Part shown: positions 1 to 10,925 of the stretch, in pieces
How positions within the stretch are numbered: position 1 is the first letter of the stretch
Layout: each line of letters begins with the position of its first letter
Source of the DNA: Arabidopsis thaliana
Taxonomy: Eukaryota; Streptophyta; Magnoliopsida; Brassicales; Brassicaceae
DNA: 64,000 bases
Direction: 5' to 3'
NCBI RefSeq assembly: GCF_000001735.4
Contig: NC_003071.7
Location: 11,711,151 to 11,775,150 of the forward strand
The notes under the pieces: model-generated
What the model was told of the DNA's origin: nothing
The model's database searches: none
Seen by the model: the letters and a program-made list of their open reading frames with translations, nothing else
Translations under genes and position numbers: made by a program

Positions 1-174
1 GCACTCAATGGAGCACCACACCCTATGAAGCTCAGAGGAATTCTTCACGACATCCTCCATATCTCTTTAACTTTTGCTGAAATTAGTTTTGGTTTTGTGA
101 AACGAAAGAACAACCTCAAAGAAGATGCCTTATCCAAGGCTGCTTTAAATTCAATTTCTTCTGGACCGATTTAA
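1..174 (+). mobile_element. C-terminal end of an RNase H-like frame of LINE type (partial)
   Basis: The frame is open from base 1 to the TAA at 172-174 and reads as the last 57 residues of a protein. Near its end is the motif KEDALSKAALN, which resembles the closing helix of the RNase H-like (RVT_3) domain found in plant LINEs and in free-standing RNase H-like genes. The gene continues to the left of the window, so I cannot say whether it is an intact LINE, a relic or a domesticated gene. A similar motif (SADALAKEAL) occurs on the minus strand near 23.7 kb. Confidence 0.5.
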
Positions 175-2205
175 CATTAATGAGAATACCAACCTTTTGA
201 CAAAAAAAAGAAAAAGAGTCCCAAAGTCTTATTGTTTATGAATTATGGTTCATATTTCTATGTAAAACAGGAAAAAGGATTATCAAATAGAGTTCTATTT
301 TAGACAGTGGAATACCTTTTTTATCGTTAAAATTCCACAATAAGGTTTAAGCTTTTTGATTATTAGAAAATGAAGTTTTGTATTTGGATAACATATTGCT
401 AATTTATTTTTCTGGATTTCAAGATAAGGTTCATCCCTTTAGTTTTAGGTGCATATAACATTTTAAAAATGAACTGAATGTCATTTTCATATTTAGATGT
501 TTAATTTCATTCAATCAAAATAACATGGAATTGTTTTAGTCATCTTAAAACTCCAGAAAAATGACCTTGTAAAAACTGCATGGCGTAGAAATAAAATGCC
601 ATAAAAATAGATAAAATTTCTAACCACACTTGTAATTCGTCATTAATTAACCTAGTTTAGCCTATTAGACTAAGTTTTACTTTGGCCCCAAAAAGTAGGA
701 GACTAATTTTCCCTTTGAAAATAACAATGTTTTGTTATATTATGAGAAAAGTATAGGATAAGTCAAATTAAAGTGAGATAATATGTGCATTCTCTTCCAA
801 AAATAATAAGTAAAATTAAAGTGAGATAATATGTTCATTCTCTTCCAAAAATCAACAAAACAGATATATACTATTATTAATGTAGCTTCCTTTTCACCAT
901 TAGTATATAGCTTAGTGTAATGCATAGAAAGTACGGGAGCATTTTAAATTGTCACCAAAAAAGCTTGAAGGACCAAGGCAAATAAATAAAGACTTTTTTT
1001 TTTTTCCCTTTATGTGACAATTAATGATAAATAAGTAACAAAAATATTAAACTGCATCGGAGACAACTAGTTAAGGGACCTTGCTCTAAAACTTGGAGTA
1101 AGATGAAATCATAAAGATACATAGCCTTTAAATCAAAATAAAGATATATATGGTTATAAATGTCAAATCTTTAAATTTTAATCCATAACAACAATACAGC
1201 CTTATTTGAGATTGAAACGTACGTAACAGTCACTTCCAGATTGCAAATAAGTTTGATATTCTCTATACAAATATGAAAAGACACTTGGAGTGACTCTACA
1301 ACATGCAGATGACGACAGTAGCTAGATGAGTGTGGCAGAGAAAGCGAGCTCATGAATAAAATGGTCTATGAAACTCAAAAAAATATTTGAAGGTGTAAAC
1401 GATTACGTTGTATATAGAACAAATGATTTGAACTATTTTTACAGGTTCCCTGCAACAAATCTGGAATTTAAGTTTTGTTTTTGGTTCCTTGAATTCCTCA
1501 TTCGGCAGAAATAAATAAAAAACTTTAGAACTGATGACTAACAGAAAAAATGAGAGTAATCTAAGAATTGTTATAATTTTTTTTGTTTTCTTCTTCAATG
1601 GTATTGATATTTGTCATTAGGAAGAGATTCATAGTGATAACATTATTCATCCAAGGAAACTGCTATAAGATTTTTTTTATATAACTATGAGAACAAGGTT
1701 AAGATTATTTAAGTTTATTCTTAACTTAAACTGTGTAGACATAACTCTAGGGGCTTGGAGATACACAGTGTGCGAGAAACAATATAATTATAAGTTAAAA
1801 AAGTCATCAAACTGAAAAAGAAGGCGTTTTCATATTCATTACCTAAGAGTGAAGAACAAGCAACCAAGGATCCAGCTTGTTCTAATCTTCTTTATACTAC
1901 AAAACAAAAACTAAAAGCTGCCATTAAGGGATCAAATCAATATAACAAGACAAATAATTTCATAATCAGAAACGCTTTAAAACCAAATCTCACGACACAT
2001 GTACGGCATTAGAATAGAGATGTTACACGAGTTTGAAAGATGAGCAGAAGATGGACATAGTAATTCAAGGGTCTCTTGACACGAACCATAACTGCCCAAG
2101 CCAAAAGCTGGCCTAAGACTAAAGAGTCTTTGAACCTACCGTAAATTCTGTAGAAACCAACATTCACAACAAGTTTCAGCAAGCTAATCTCACAACTTCG
2201 AGTAT
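175..2205. other. Intergenic, upstream of EPR1
   Basis: AT-rich DNA with no convincing gene. The frames of 60-82 codons here have no recognisable features. It holds one 48-bp direct repeat, listed separately. The last few hundred bases should contain the EPR1 promoter. Confidence 0.6.
759..853. repeat. Two-copy 48-bp direct tandem repeat
   Basis: Copies start at 759 and 807 and share TTAAAGTGAGATAATATG and TTCTCTTCCAAAAAT, with a few substitutions. It looks like a simple local duplication. Confidence 0.85.
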
Positions 2206-2212
2206 TATATAA
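2206..2212 (+). promoter_or_regulatory. Probable TATA box of EPR1
   Basis: TATATAA lies 49 bases before the ATG at 2261, which predicts a very short leader of about 20 bases. Confidence 0.55.
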
Positions 2213-2260
2213 CCTCAAAAACGAGTGTGTATCTTTAGTTCTCAGTAAATCACTTACAAG

Positions 2261-4546
2261 ATGAGAGTCCCACTAATAGATTTCTTGAGATTCTTAGTAC
2301 TCATTCTTTCTCTTAGTGGTGCTTCAGTTGCTGCAGATGCAACGGTGAAGCAAAACTTTAATAAGTATGAGACTGATAGTGGTCACGCACATCCGCCACC
2401 AATTTATGGTGCCCCACCCAGCTACACAACACCACCACCACCAATTTACAGTCCTCCCATATATCCACCACCAATACAAAAGCCTCCGACTTATAGTCCT
2501 CCCATATATCCACCACCAATACAAAAACCTCCCACCCCAACTTATAGTCCTCCCATATATCCACCACCAATACAAAAGCCCCCGACACCAACTTACAGTC
2601 CTCCCATTTATCCACCACCAATACAAAAGCCTCCGACCCCAACTTATAGTCCTCCCATATATCCACCACCAATACAAAAGCCTCCGACACCAAGTTATAG
2701 TCCTCCTGTTAAACCACCTCCGGTACAAATGCCTCCTACACCAACTTATAGTCCCCCTATAAAACCACCACCAGTACATAAGCCTCCGACACCAACTTAC
2801 AGCCCCCCTATAAAACCACCAGTGCATAAGCCTCCGACACCAATTTACAGTCCTCCAATCAAGCCACCACCAGTGCACAAGCCTCCGACACCAATTTATA
2901 GTCCTCCGATCAAACCACCACCAGTGCACAAGCCTCCAACACCAACTTATAGTCCCCCGGTCAAGCCACCGCCAGTGCATAAACCTCCAACACCAATATA
3001 TAGTCCTCCAATCAAGCCACCACCAGTGCACAAGCCTCCAACACCAATTTACAGTCCCCCTGTTAAACCACCACCTGTGCAAACGCCTCCAACACCAATA
3101 TACAGTCCTCCTGTAAAGCCACCACCAGTGCATAAGCCTCCAACACCGACTTACAGCCCTCCAGTAAAATCACCTCCCGTTCAGAAGCCTCCTACCCCTA
3201 CTTATAGTCCTCCGATTAAGCCACCACCAGTGCAAAAGCCTCCAACACCAACTTATAGTCCACCAATTAAACCGCCACCAGTGAAGCCTCCAACTCCAAT
3301 ATACAGTCCACCTGTGAAGCCACCACCAGTACATAAGCCTCCTACACCAATTTATAGCCCACCTGTCAAGCCACCACCAGTGCATAAGCCTCCAACACCA
3401 ATTTACAGCCCTCCAGTAAAACCACCTCCCATTCAGAAGCCTCCTACCCCTACTTATAGTCCTCCGATTAAGCCACCACCACTTCAAAAGCCTCCAACAC
3501 CAACTTATAGTCCACCAATTAAACTGCCACCAGTGAAGCCTCCAACTCCAATATACAGTCCACCTGTGAAGCCACCACCAGTACATAAGCCTCCTACACC
3601 AATTTATAGTCCACCTGTCAAGCCACCACCAGTGCATAAGCCTCCAACACCAACTTATAGTCCACCAATTAAACCCCCACCAGTGAAGCCCCCAACACCC
3701 ACATACAGTCCACCTGTTCAGCCACCACCAGTGCAAAAACCGCCAACACCGACTTATAGTCCACCTGTCAAGCCACCGCCAATACAAAAACCACCGACGC
3801 CGACTTACAGTCCACCTATTAAACCACCACCAGTGAAGCCTCCGACACCAACATATAGTCCTCCAATCAAGCCACCACCAGTTCATAAGCCTCCGACACC
3901 AACTTACAGTCCACCTATCAAGCCACCTCCAATTCATAAACCTCCGACACCAACTTACAGTCCACCTATCAAGCCACCACCAGTGCATAAGCCTCCGACA
4001 CCAACTTACAGTCCACCTATCAAGCCACCACCAGTGCATAAGCCTCCGACACCAACTTACAGTCCACCTATCAAGCCACCACCAGTGCATAAGCCTCCGA
4101 CACCAACTTACAGTCCACCTATCAAGCCACCACCAGTGCATAAGCCTCCGACACCAACATACAGTCCTCCTATCAAGCCACCACCAGTTCATAAGCCTCC
4201 GACACCAACATACAGTCCACCTATCAAGCCACCACCAGTGCAAAAGCCTCCTACCCCAACTTATAGCCCTCCAGTAAAGCCACCACCAGTACAATTGCCT
4301 CCAACCCCAACTTATAGCCCTCCCGTAAAACCACCACCAGTACAAGTGCCTCCAACCCCAACTTATAGCCCTCCCGTAAAACCACCACCAGTACAAGTAC
4401 CTCCAACACCAACTTATAGCCCTCCCATAAAACCACCACCGGTACAAGTGCCTCCAACACCAACTACTCCATCACCTCCCCAAGGTGGATACGGTACTCC
4501 TCCTCCATATGCATATCTATCGCATCCTATAGACATAAGGAACTAG
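2261..4546 (+). CDS. EPR1: Extensin-like proline-rich cell-wall protein EPR1
   Basis: Single-exon protein of 761 residues. Residues 1-25 are a signal peptide with a hydrophobic core (FLRFLVLILSLSGASVAA). From about residue 50 to 735 the protein is a nearly unbroken series of a 17-residue unit close to PPTPTYSPPIKPPPVHK, about 40 copies. Some units lack one residue. The tail (GGYGTPPPYAYLSHP) is non-repetitive. Proline-rich wall proteins of this type are secreted, hydroxylated and cross-linked through tyrosine and lysine. The SPPPP blocks of classical extensins are missing; the unit has SPPI/V instead, so 'extensin-like' is the safer label. The family member I recall here (AT2G27380) is expressed in endosperm during germination, which is literature memory and not visible in the sequence. 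The Trp-rich frames on the other strand are shadows. Confidence 0.95.
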   Translation: MRVPLIDFLRFLVLILSLSGASVAADATVKQNFNKYETDSGHAHPPPIYGAPPSYTTPPPPIYSPPIYPPPIQKPPTYSPPIYPPPIQKPPTPTYSPPIYPPPIQKPPTPTYSPPIYPPPIQKPPTPTYSPPIYPPPIQKPPTPSYSPPVKPPPVQMPPTPTYSPPIKPPPVHKPPTPTYSPPIKPPVHKPPTPIYSPPIKPPPVHKPPTPIYSPPIKPPPVHKPPTPTYSPPVKPPPVHKPPTPIYSPPIKPPPVHKPPTPIYSPPVKPPPVQTPPTPIYSPPVKPPPVHKPPTPTYSPPVKSPPVQKPPTPTYSPPIKPPPVQKPPTPTYSPPIKPPPVKPPTPIYSPPVKPPPVHKPPTPIYSPPVKPPPVHKPPTPIYSPPVKPPPIQKPPTPTYSPPIKPPPLQKPPTPTYSPPIKLPPVKPPTPIYSPPVKPPPVHKPPTPIYSPPVKPPPVHKPPTPTYSPPIKPPPVKPPTPTYSPPVQPPPVQKPPTPTYSPPVKPPPIQKPPTPTYSPPIKPPPVKPPTPTYSPPIKPPPVHKPPTPTYSPPIKPPPIHKPPTPTYSPPIKPPPVHKPPTPTYSPPIKPPPVHKPPTPTYSPPIKPPPVHKPPTPTYSPPIKPPPVHKPPTPTYSPPIKPPPVHKPPTPTYSPPIKPPPVQKPPTPTYSPPVKPPPVQLPPTPTYSPPVKPPPVQVPPTPTYSPPVKPPPVQVPPTPTYSPPIKPPPVQVPPTPTTPSPPQGGYGTPPPYAYLSHPIDIRN
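2400..4470 (+). repeat. 51-bp coding minisatellite of EPR1 with a 252-bp higher-order duplication
   Basis: The unit is 51 bp (17 codons). Between about 3950 and 4190 several adjacent units are identical or nearly so, suggesting recent unequal exchange. A larger block of five units, one of them a residue short, is duplicated in tandem with a 252-bp period: it starts at 3173 and again at 3425, and the copies differ at only a few bases. Confidence 0.9.
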
Positions 4547-4654
4547 GTAAACAAGATACAGTACATATATTTCCTCAAGGATCGCCAAATAGGCTTTCTA
4601 GCACAAGAGAGATGTATGTTAAAGCTACATATGGTACTGCATATTATGTGGTAA

Positions 4655-4660
4655 AATAAA
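4655..4660 (+). terminator. Probable poly(A) signal of EPR1
   Basis: AATAAA lies 109 bases after the stop codon, inside a T/A-rich 3' region. Confidence 0.5.
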
Positions 4661-5546
4661 TAAAGTTCTATAAATGGTTGTTCACATAAATGTTACAGTC
4701 GATCTCGTTGTTAAAATCTTGAAATTGTATGCCATACTTTTGAGTTCAAGTGTTTTTCTGTATGCATTTTCGAAAATCTAACAAGGAAAATACATTTGGC
4801 AATAAAATCAACATCAAGTAAACTATCTCGATACCTTTTGTATTAAAGTTAAAACTTGATAAATTTCATTAGCATATATTGGCAGATCAAAATATTTAAC
4901 TGCTCTGATATACAAATCTAACTAAACAATTATAAAATAAATTAGAGACAACATCGATGATCTACCAATCACTAAACTCCTCTCAGAAATGAGAATTAAA
5001 AGCATAGTCATAATAATAGAATATATGTAATTGTGTGGATTATTTGAAGAGCAGAACCACCCACTCCTTTTTCCTGCATTGAAGATTAATGAATGATACA
5101 GTCTGAACAATATGTTATGTCAGTGGACACAAAATAAAAAGTAATACTGATATTTTAAAAAAAACTATAATACTATGCGATATTTCCATGGAGGTAAATC
5201 TCATGGGTATCAATACTAAGGTGGAGATTTGTTAGAATCCATGTTGATTTTCAGATAAGTCGAACAAAGAATAGCTCGACCAGAAGCTAAGCTCACTCTT
5301 AAGTTTTGACAAGCTTCGCGTAGAGCCAGAGGTTTTGTTAGAGTAAACAATAACAGATTTCATATTAAAATTATGCTTCATAAATGGGTCACAACATAAA
5401 CCATCTTCAGACACTAAGTTCACACACAAACTTCAGTTCAAGCATGAACTTGAAAAGAACAGCTAAGATAGTTACATGTCCTCTACACATATATAATTTG
5501 AATATATTACATAAAACACACAAAACAAGGATTAAAACGGTGCGTA
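4661..5546. other. Intergenic between convergent EPR1 and the Ole e 1 gene
   Basis: AT-rich with no recognisable gene. It should hold the 3'UTR of the minus-strand Ole e 1 gene at its right end. Frames of about 65 codons here carry no recognisable domain. Confidence 0.6.
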
Positions 5547-6135
5547 TCATGGGATACCGATGATGGGCAAGAAAGGAACGTAATAACTGGTCGGAGCCAG
5601 CCCCCACTCGGGAGGAACTGGTAAATCAACGGTCTTGGACGAACTAAAAGATCCGAAGCTTCTTGGACATGATTTCAAGAAGAACAACTTGGAAGAGAGA
5701 CCATATTTGTCACCGCCAAGCTTAACAATCTTCGACTTAACGTTATTCTTGGAAGCATAAAGTTGCTTGACGCTGCCTTGGAGTTCTGCTTCACAGTTTG
5801 ATTCGATCTTTGAGGGAAGTTCCGATATGAAGTCACCCTTCTTGTCAGTTGTTACAGTGAACCGCGTGTTTGTGTGGCTACAGCTAACTCCGACCGTGAT
5901 TCCTATATGTATCACAAAGATATAAAGCCTATTCACAAGTGTTTGAGTATATAAGTGTCTACTATAACAATGTCTAGTCAAAAGAGTTTACATTAAAGTT
6001 ACCTGAATAATCATAATCATTGGGACAGTCGAAACAAGAGACTTTCCCTTCCACGAGCGAAGCCGAGACTACGAGGCAAGATGAGAGAGTTGCTGAGAAA
6101 AGGAACACAGCTAGAAAATGTGACCTCAAAGCCAT
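5547..6135 (-). CDS. Pollen Ole e 1 allergen/extensin-like secreted protein
   Basis: Two exons: 6003-6135 and 5547-5902, with a GT-AG intron at 5903-6002. They join in phase to give 162 residues. The start is MALRSHFLAVFLFSATLSSC, a clear signal peptide. The mature part has the Ole e 1 pattern: an early EGKVSCFDC, then GVSCSHTNTRFTVTTDKKGDF, then spaced cysteines (NCEAEL, LKSCPRSFG), and it ends with a proline-rich tail (PVPPEWGLAPTSYYVPFLP). These small secreted proteins are cell-wall associated; biochemical roles are poorly known. I recall it as AT2G27385. A minus-strand TATA lies about 55 bases upstream. Confidence 0.85.
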
Positions 6136-6186
6136 TGGAAAAAAGCACAGATCACTTGAGGAATACATAGTGAAGAAGATGTGTTA

Positions 6187-6194
6187 TTATATAA
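6187..6194 (-). promoter_or_regulatory. Probable TATA box of the Ole e 1 gene
   Basis: On the minus strand the sequence reads TTATATAA about 55 bases before the ATG at 6135. Confidence 0.5.
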
Positions 6195-6199
6195 GTAAA

Positions 6200-9180
6200 T
6201 AGAGATATTTCAACGATACAAGGACAGTCACAAGTTTTACAATTGCTTCATTACTGAATGGGTCCCAAAGAACGAGCATGGTGGTTGAGTTTGCGTTAAA
6301 TGAATGTGTATCCAAAATCTTATCACCATGCATGACATTAATTAAACTTTTCGATAGATGGGAATTTATGTGGGATTTCTTCTAGTCAATTAGGTGAGAA
6401 CTATTTGACGTAATAGTTTTTGTTGGTGTTAATTAACTTGTTGATAGTATAGTAGTACATATGGGATCCAAATAATCAGTTGGCCAGCGATGTTATGGTT
6501 TGATCTGTAAACATAAGTTTTCCAAAAGTGCAAATTTAACTTTATGTAAATAAATAAATAATTCATTCAGTAGTGTATGAGATGTTAGGATTTAGCCTAA
6601 TGATAAATTTGATGTGCGCGCGACTTGGAAGGAAAACAAAATTATTTCATGCTCTAAAAAATAATCTAGAATCACTTATCCGAAGTATAACTGCGTTGAA
6701 TTACGTCCTGCAACATGAAGATCATTGAGCAAGTAAACTTTCATACAAACTATCTCCAGAGTAGCTCAAAGATAGGACACGATCGTGAACTATTTTTTAG
6801 AGGGACCAAAACAGCATGTTGATGGCTTGCTTCTGGTGTTGTGTCGACGAGTGTCGACTATTTGTATTTTGCAATGTTTTCTATAATTGGTTTAAAATTT
6901 TTAAACTAAATATTTTTAATTTATGGTTTTTGTTAGTTTAAAAATCTTTTATTTTAAAACAGAGGAGTAATTTACATAGGAAAAAAAAAAATCAAACTGA
7001 GAGTAAATATTTGTCAAAATAATTTTTTAAAAAAAAACAAAGAGTGAGGAGTATGCAAAATAGTCAACATGATTTTATGAGGGGCATTAAATTGTTGGGT
7101 TCGTTCCACCGTACTATTACTCTGTTATCATGCATTTGTCATTTCACCGTCGGTAGCTCTCCTTATGGCTATATCTCTTACATTGCTGAGGACTGTGGAC
7201 CAAAAAATTTGCAAAATATCTGAATTCACTGTGAGTGTTTAAACCAAAGTATTACGGTTGTAAAACAAAAAAATTGGGATTAAGTAGTTCTGATATTTAA
7301 ATGCTAAGAGATGACCAAATAAATGCAGATGATTTTTTTTAAAAACTTTAAGTAGGACCGGTCCACACTACCTGTTTTGTTAAGAATATGAATTTCACAA
7401 TTCCTACTCATTTAGTCAAGCCTTCTTGCTTTCCTTCTCTGATTCTCTTTAAGAGGGATGGCTCATTTGGTTTAAGATCCATATTAAACTTTTTCAAGTA
7501 CTCAACTGACTCTCTTTATCTTCGTATGTCCCTATCATTCAAAAAGAAAGAGATGTATGTCTCGTTCACTCCTAAAAATATACCTAAGAAATCAAAGATC
7601 CCGAGCAAGGGAAGAGTTAGTAACAAAAGAAAAAAATAAATGAAAAAAGCAATAGTTTCAACTGGAATCTAAAGTGTAATTGGAATCATTAAATTGAGTG
7701 TCCGGAAACGGTATTTAAAACTTAATAGCTCAAGTTTTCAACTCGAGTTGGTATTAGCTACACGTGTATGGTTTGAATGTTTTTGTAGTATTATTGGGGT
7801 TAAATCCACAAAGAGCGAATTATTGCAACACTAGACTTCTGAGATCCAAACTAATATAGAGCAAATGGTGTCAGGGGTTTTAAAAATTCAAAGTAAGGAG
7901 AGCAATTAAAAGGCAAGAATATAGCAATAAGAAAAGTAAATAGTAAAAAAGCAATAGGCAAAACAAGATTTAAGCAATTAAAAATATCATGAGACCAATG
8001 GCTTGGCTCAGACAAACATCATATAACAATACTGTGGAGATGTATCTAATCAAGGCCCATGCAGTCACTTTCTTGGAAGTGGTCTTCTGTCTTAGGTGGG
8101 CTACGGTCTGGATCTGTCATCCATTTGGCTAATGTCTATCGCAGGAGAGATCTTTGGACCGGTGGGAAGGGAAGCTGTAGTGGTCATGGTTCTCCCGAAA
8201 ATGGTTGGCCAATGCCAAATTTGTTTGATGCTTATTAAGTTCTGGATCAATCACTAGCTTTTCTTAGCTGAATATTTGTTTTATTATATGTTCAATCTTG
8301 AAATGCGATCTAATGATCACTATGTCTTGTATTGACCAATCACATTTTGGTTTTGGTTTAACTCGCCATTTTTGCACCATCTTAAATTGTATATGGCTCC
8401 ATGATTATTCTACTTTTTGAATATATAAATCCAAATTGTCTACTTAATTTATGTTAGCATGTTCTGTATAGAGACAATTTTTCTGATTAAAAGAAAATCA
8501 CATAACTATGATGAAATGCATGCCGTACGTGAAAACATAAGGGTTATATTTATATCATCGAATATTTTGATTAATTTTATATATACTATTCAAACCCAAT
8601 TGTATTTATTTTGGTCTAAAATTCCGTTTTGACGTGGACTAATAGAATTCCGTGCGTAAATCAATAGTGGTTTTGCAATAAAAAATTTTGAATGACTATT
8701 TTTTTAATAAAAGAAACTTGATCGTCATGTTGTTAATAATCATCATATTATAAAGATGAGTTGACAAGTTACTCCATTATTAAAGTATATGCATATGTTC
8801 CTGGTCACTATGATATTGTGTAACTAAAACTTAATTTGACCCGCACAAAAATTTGCTTTTACTAGTTTCGGGAGGATAAATTAGGAATTGGTCTACTCTC
8901 ACCTTAAGATCTTTGAAACCGTTCTTTTCTAATCAAAAATTTAAATCTAAGACGACAAAACATAAATGGAATCTTATGTAAAAATAACAAATCAAATTAT
9001 AGACGCAAGAGAAAAAAAAAAAGTCAAGTTTTATCCTAATTAGTAAAGTTCAATCAAAGCAAGGAAGCTTCAGCTTTTGAAAGTCGCATTAGAAATATTC
9101 AACGCAAGAGTAAAGTTATAAAATGATTTGATTAATCACACGCGGTTACTTAGAATCGTTTAAATAAAGTTGTGGCTTGA
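6200..9180. other. 3-kb intergenic stretch
   Basis: Mostly AT-rich and without a recognised gene. An 83-codon frame at 7388-7639 ends in a lysine-rich stretch but has no known domain and no other sign of being a gene. The segment at about 7790-8260 is less AT-rich and looks foreign to its surroundings (see findings). The right end should hold the promoter of the glycine-rich gene; TTTAAATAAA near 9160 and TATAAAA near 9117 are possible TATA elements. Confidence 0.5.
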
Positions 9181-9211
9181 TGTTTAAGGTGTAAGGTTTT
9201 GTATATACAAA

Positions 9212-9772
9212 ATGGAAATCCAAATGCGTAGCATAATGTTTCATCTATTTCTATCCCTTCTGATTCATACGCAAATCCAAGCCGTTGGTTCACTTGATCA
9301 AGCTTCTGTGTCATCTATTGATGTAAAACGTCATCATTTAACGGTAGAAACGATGCCGTTTTCGGGTGATTTTGTGCGTAGGCAGCTTGCCGGTGGAGGT
9401 GGTTCTTCAGGTGGAGGAGGGGGAGGCGGAGGCTCTCGAGGTGGTTCTTCAGGTGGAGGAAGCAGTGGTGGAGGAAGTCGTGGAAGTGGAGGCGGTGGAA
9501 AAAGTGGAGGAGGAAGCTCAAACCGTGGTGGCAGCGGTGGCTCTGGAGGAAATAAGGCTGGAAAAGGTGGTGGCAGTCGTGGTGGCGATGATGGTGACGG
9601 TGGTGGAGATGGTGGTGGTGATAGCGGAAGTAGTGGAAACACTAGAGGTGGAGGACAACAAGTTCCCGTAGTTCCAGGCGGCAGATTTCCAAGCGATGGT
9701 GTCCGAATTGAATATTCTTTAGTGTTGTTCATCTTCATGACATGTTTAGTTATGGGATCATGTTTTCTTTAG
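9212..9772 (+). CDS. Secreted glycine-rich protein with GPI-anchor-like tail
   Basis: Single exon of 186 residues. Residues 1-28 look like a signal peptide (MFHLFLSLLIHTQIQAVGS). Residues 65-145 are a Gly/Ser-rich low-complexity block with Arg, Asn and Asp mixed in. The last 20 residues (YSLVLFIFMTCLVMGSCFL) form a hydrophobic C-terminal segment after a small-residue region, as in GPI-anchored proteins. Having both ends of a surface protein in one frame is why I favour this strand. A 134-codon proline-rich frame runs opposite (9334-9738) without a signal peptide. I recall annotations on both strands here (AT2G27389/AT2G27390). Confidence 0.65.
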   Translation: MEIQMRSIMFHLFLSLLIHTQIQAVGSLDQASVSSIDVKRHHLTVETMPFSGDFVRRQLAGGGGSSGGGGGGGGSRGGSSGGGSSGGGSRGSGGGGKSGGGSSNRGGSGGSGGNKAGKGGGSRGGDDGDGGGDGGGDSGSSGNTRGGGQQVPVVPGGRFPSDGVRIEYSLVLFIFMTCLVMGSCFL

Positions 9773-9903
9773 ACTCCAAATTTTAATTTGTAACCTATTT
9801 CTCTCTCTCTCTCTTTTTAGTTTGTTGAATTATTTTGTTTAATACAATTATTGCTGATCGGTTTTGGTTAATAATAATACGAACGTAGCTCAAAGATTCG
9901 CTA

Positions 9904-10175
<272 letters not shown>

Positions 10176-10814
10176 TGCCATGAATTTTGAAATATAGTTC
10201 AAAAAGGCCTACTTGGAATTATCATATTTTTTCCCCTTACTCTATTTGTCAACGCTTGAGTCTAACTTATTGGATAACCAGTACAGTTGTAAACTTTAAA
10301 TATGCAAAGCTATGTATGATTCATGAGAAGCTTTCGAATGTATATAGAAAAATTTGAATCATTGAGTGGAATGTGAATACAGAAGTAATGTAAAAATTAT
10401 ATCATTTATATTGAAATTGTAAACAATTTGATTTCAGCTTTGGTACACAAAAGCAAATAAAATTACAAAATTGAAATCAAATTAATTACAATGTGAAAGA
10501 TGCATGTAATTAGCTGACTTGCTTCATGTAGACTTCACAACACCTTGTAAAAGAGACTACACAACACCCATTACAAGCCTTGCAAAATAAGAATACCAAC
10601 ATCCATTTTTTATTTTGCATATACTGAAATATGTTTTGGTTACACGGAAACAATTTTAAAGAAAATAATTGTATCATCAACTGTTCATTAAGTAGAAAAT
10701 AACATTTAATGTGAACATATTCAAGGATAACTTTTGCATATCCTAGAATATATCCAATGCTTTTTCTAGTTTCGCCATTACTACAAATATCATTCACGAT
10801 ATCTTCCATTTCTC

Positions 10815-10835
10815 TACGCTATGTTGGACTTAGAA
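10815..10835 (-). ncRNA. ta-siRNA siR255/siR480, phase register D6
   Basis: The 21 bases match the known TAS1 siRNA beginning TTCTAAGTCCAACATAG as I remember it. Register arithmetic from the cleavage point (10940 minus 5 x 21) gives 10835 as the 5' end, an exact match. Confidence 0.9.
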
Positions 10836-10925
10836 TAATTTCCTAAGATCCAATCAAACGCTATGTTAGACTTAAAATAATTTTCTAAGATCTTATCGAA
10901 CGCTATGTTGGACTTAGGATGAATG
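10817..10925 (-). repeat. Three-copy 42-bp repeat in phase with the siRNA register
   Basis: Units begin at 10817, 10859 and 10901 on the plus strand, each with CGCTATGTT[G/A]GACTTA followed in two units by AATAATTT[C/T]CTAAGATC. The third unit is truncated by the sequence next to the miR173 site. The period, 42, is twice 21. Confidence 0.95.

Noticed and set aside
2324-4447. Long Trp/Arg-rich frames on the minus strand (269 and 425 codons)
   Set aside because: They are the complement of the EPR1 repeat; the reverse of CCA/CCT-rich codons gives TGG and AGG codons. No start context or domain.
7388-7639. 83-codon frame
   Set aside because: No domain, signal or homologue that I recognise; ordinary for 3 kb of AT-rich DNA.
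9334-9738. 134-codon proline-rich minus frame as the main gene
   Set aside because: No signal peptide; best explained as the shadow of the Gly-rich frame. Noted in findings instead.
10510-10809. 99-codon minus frame inside TAS1A
   Set aside because: It lies in the phased siRNA region, has no domain, and starts far below the cleavage site; likely chance.
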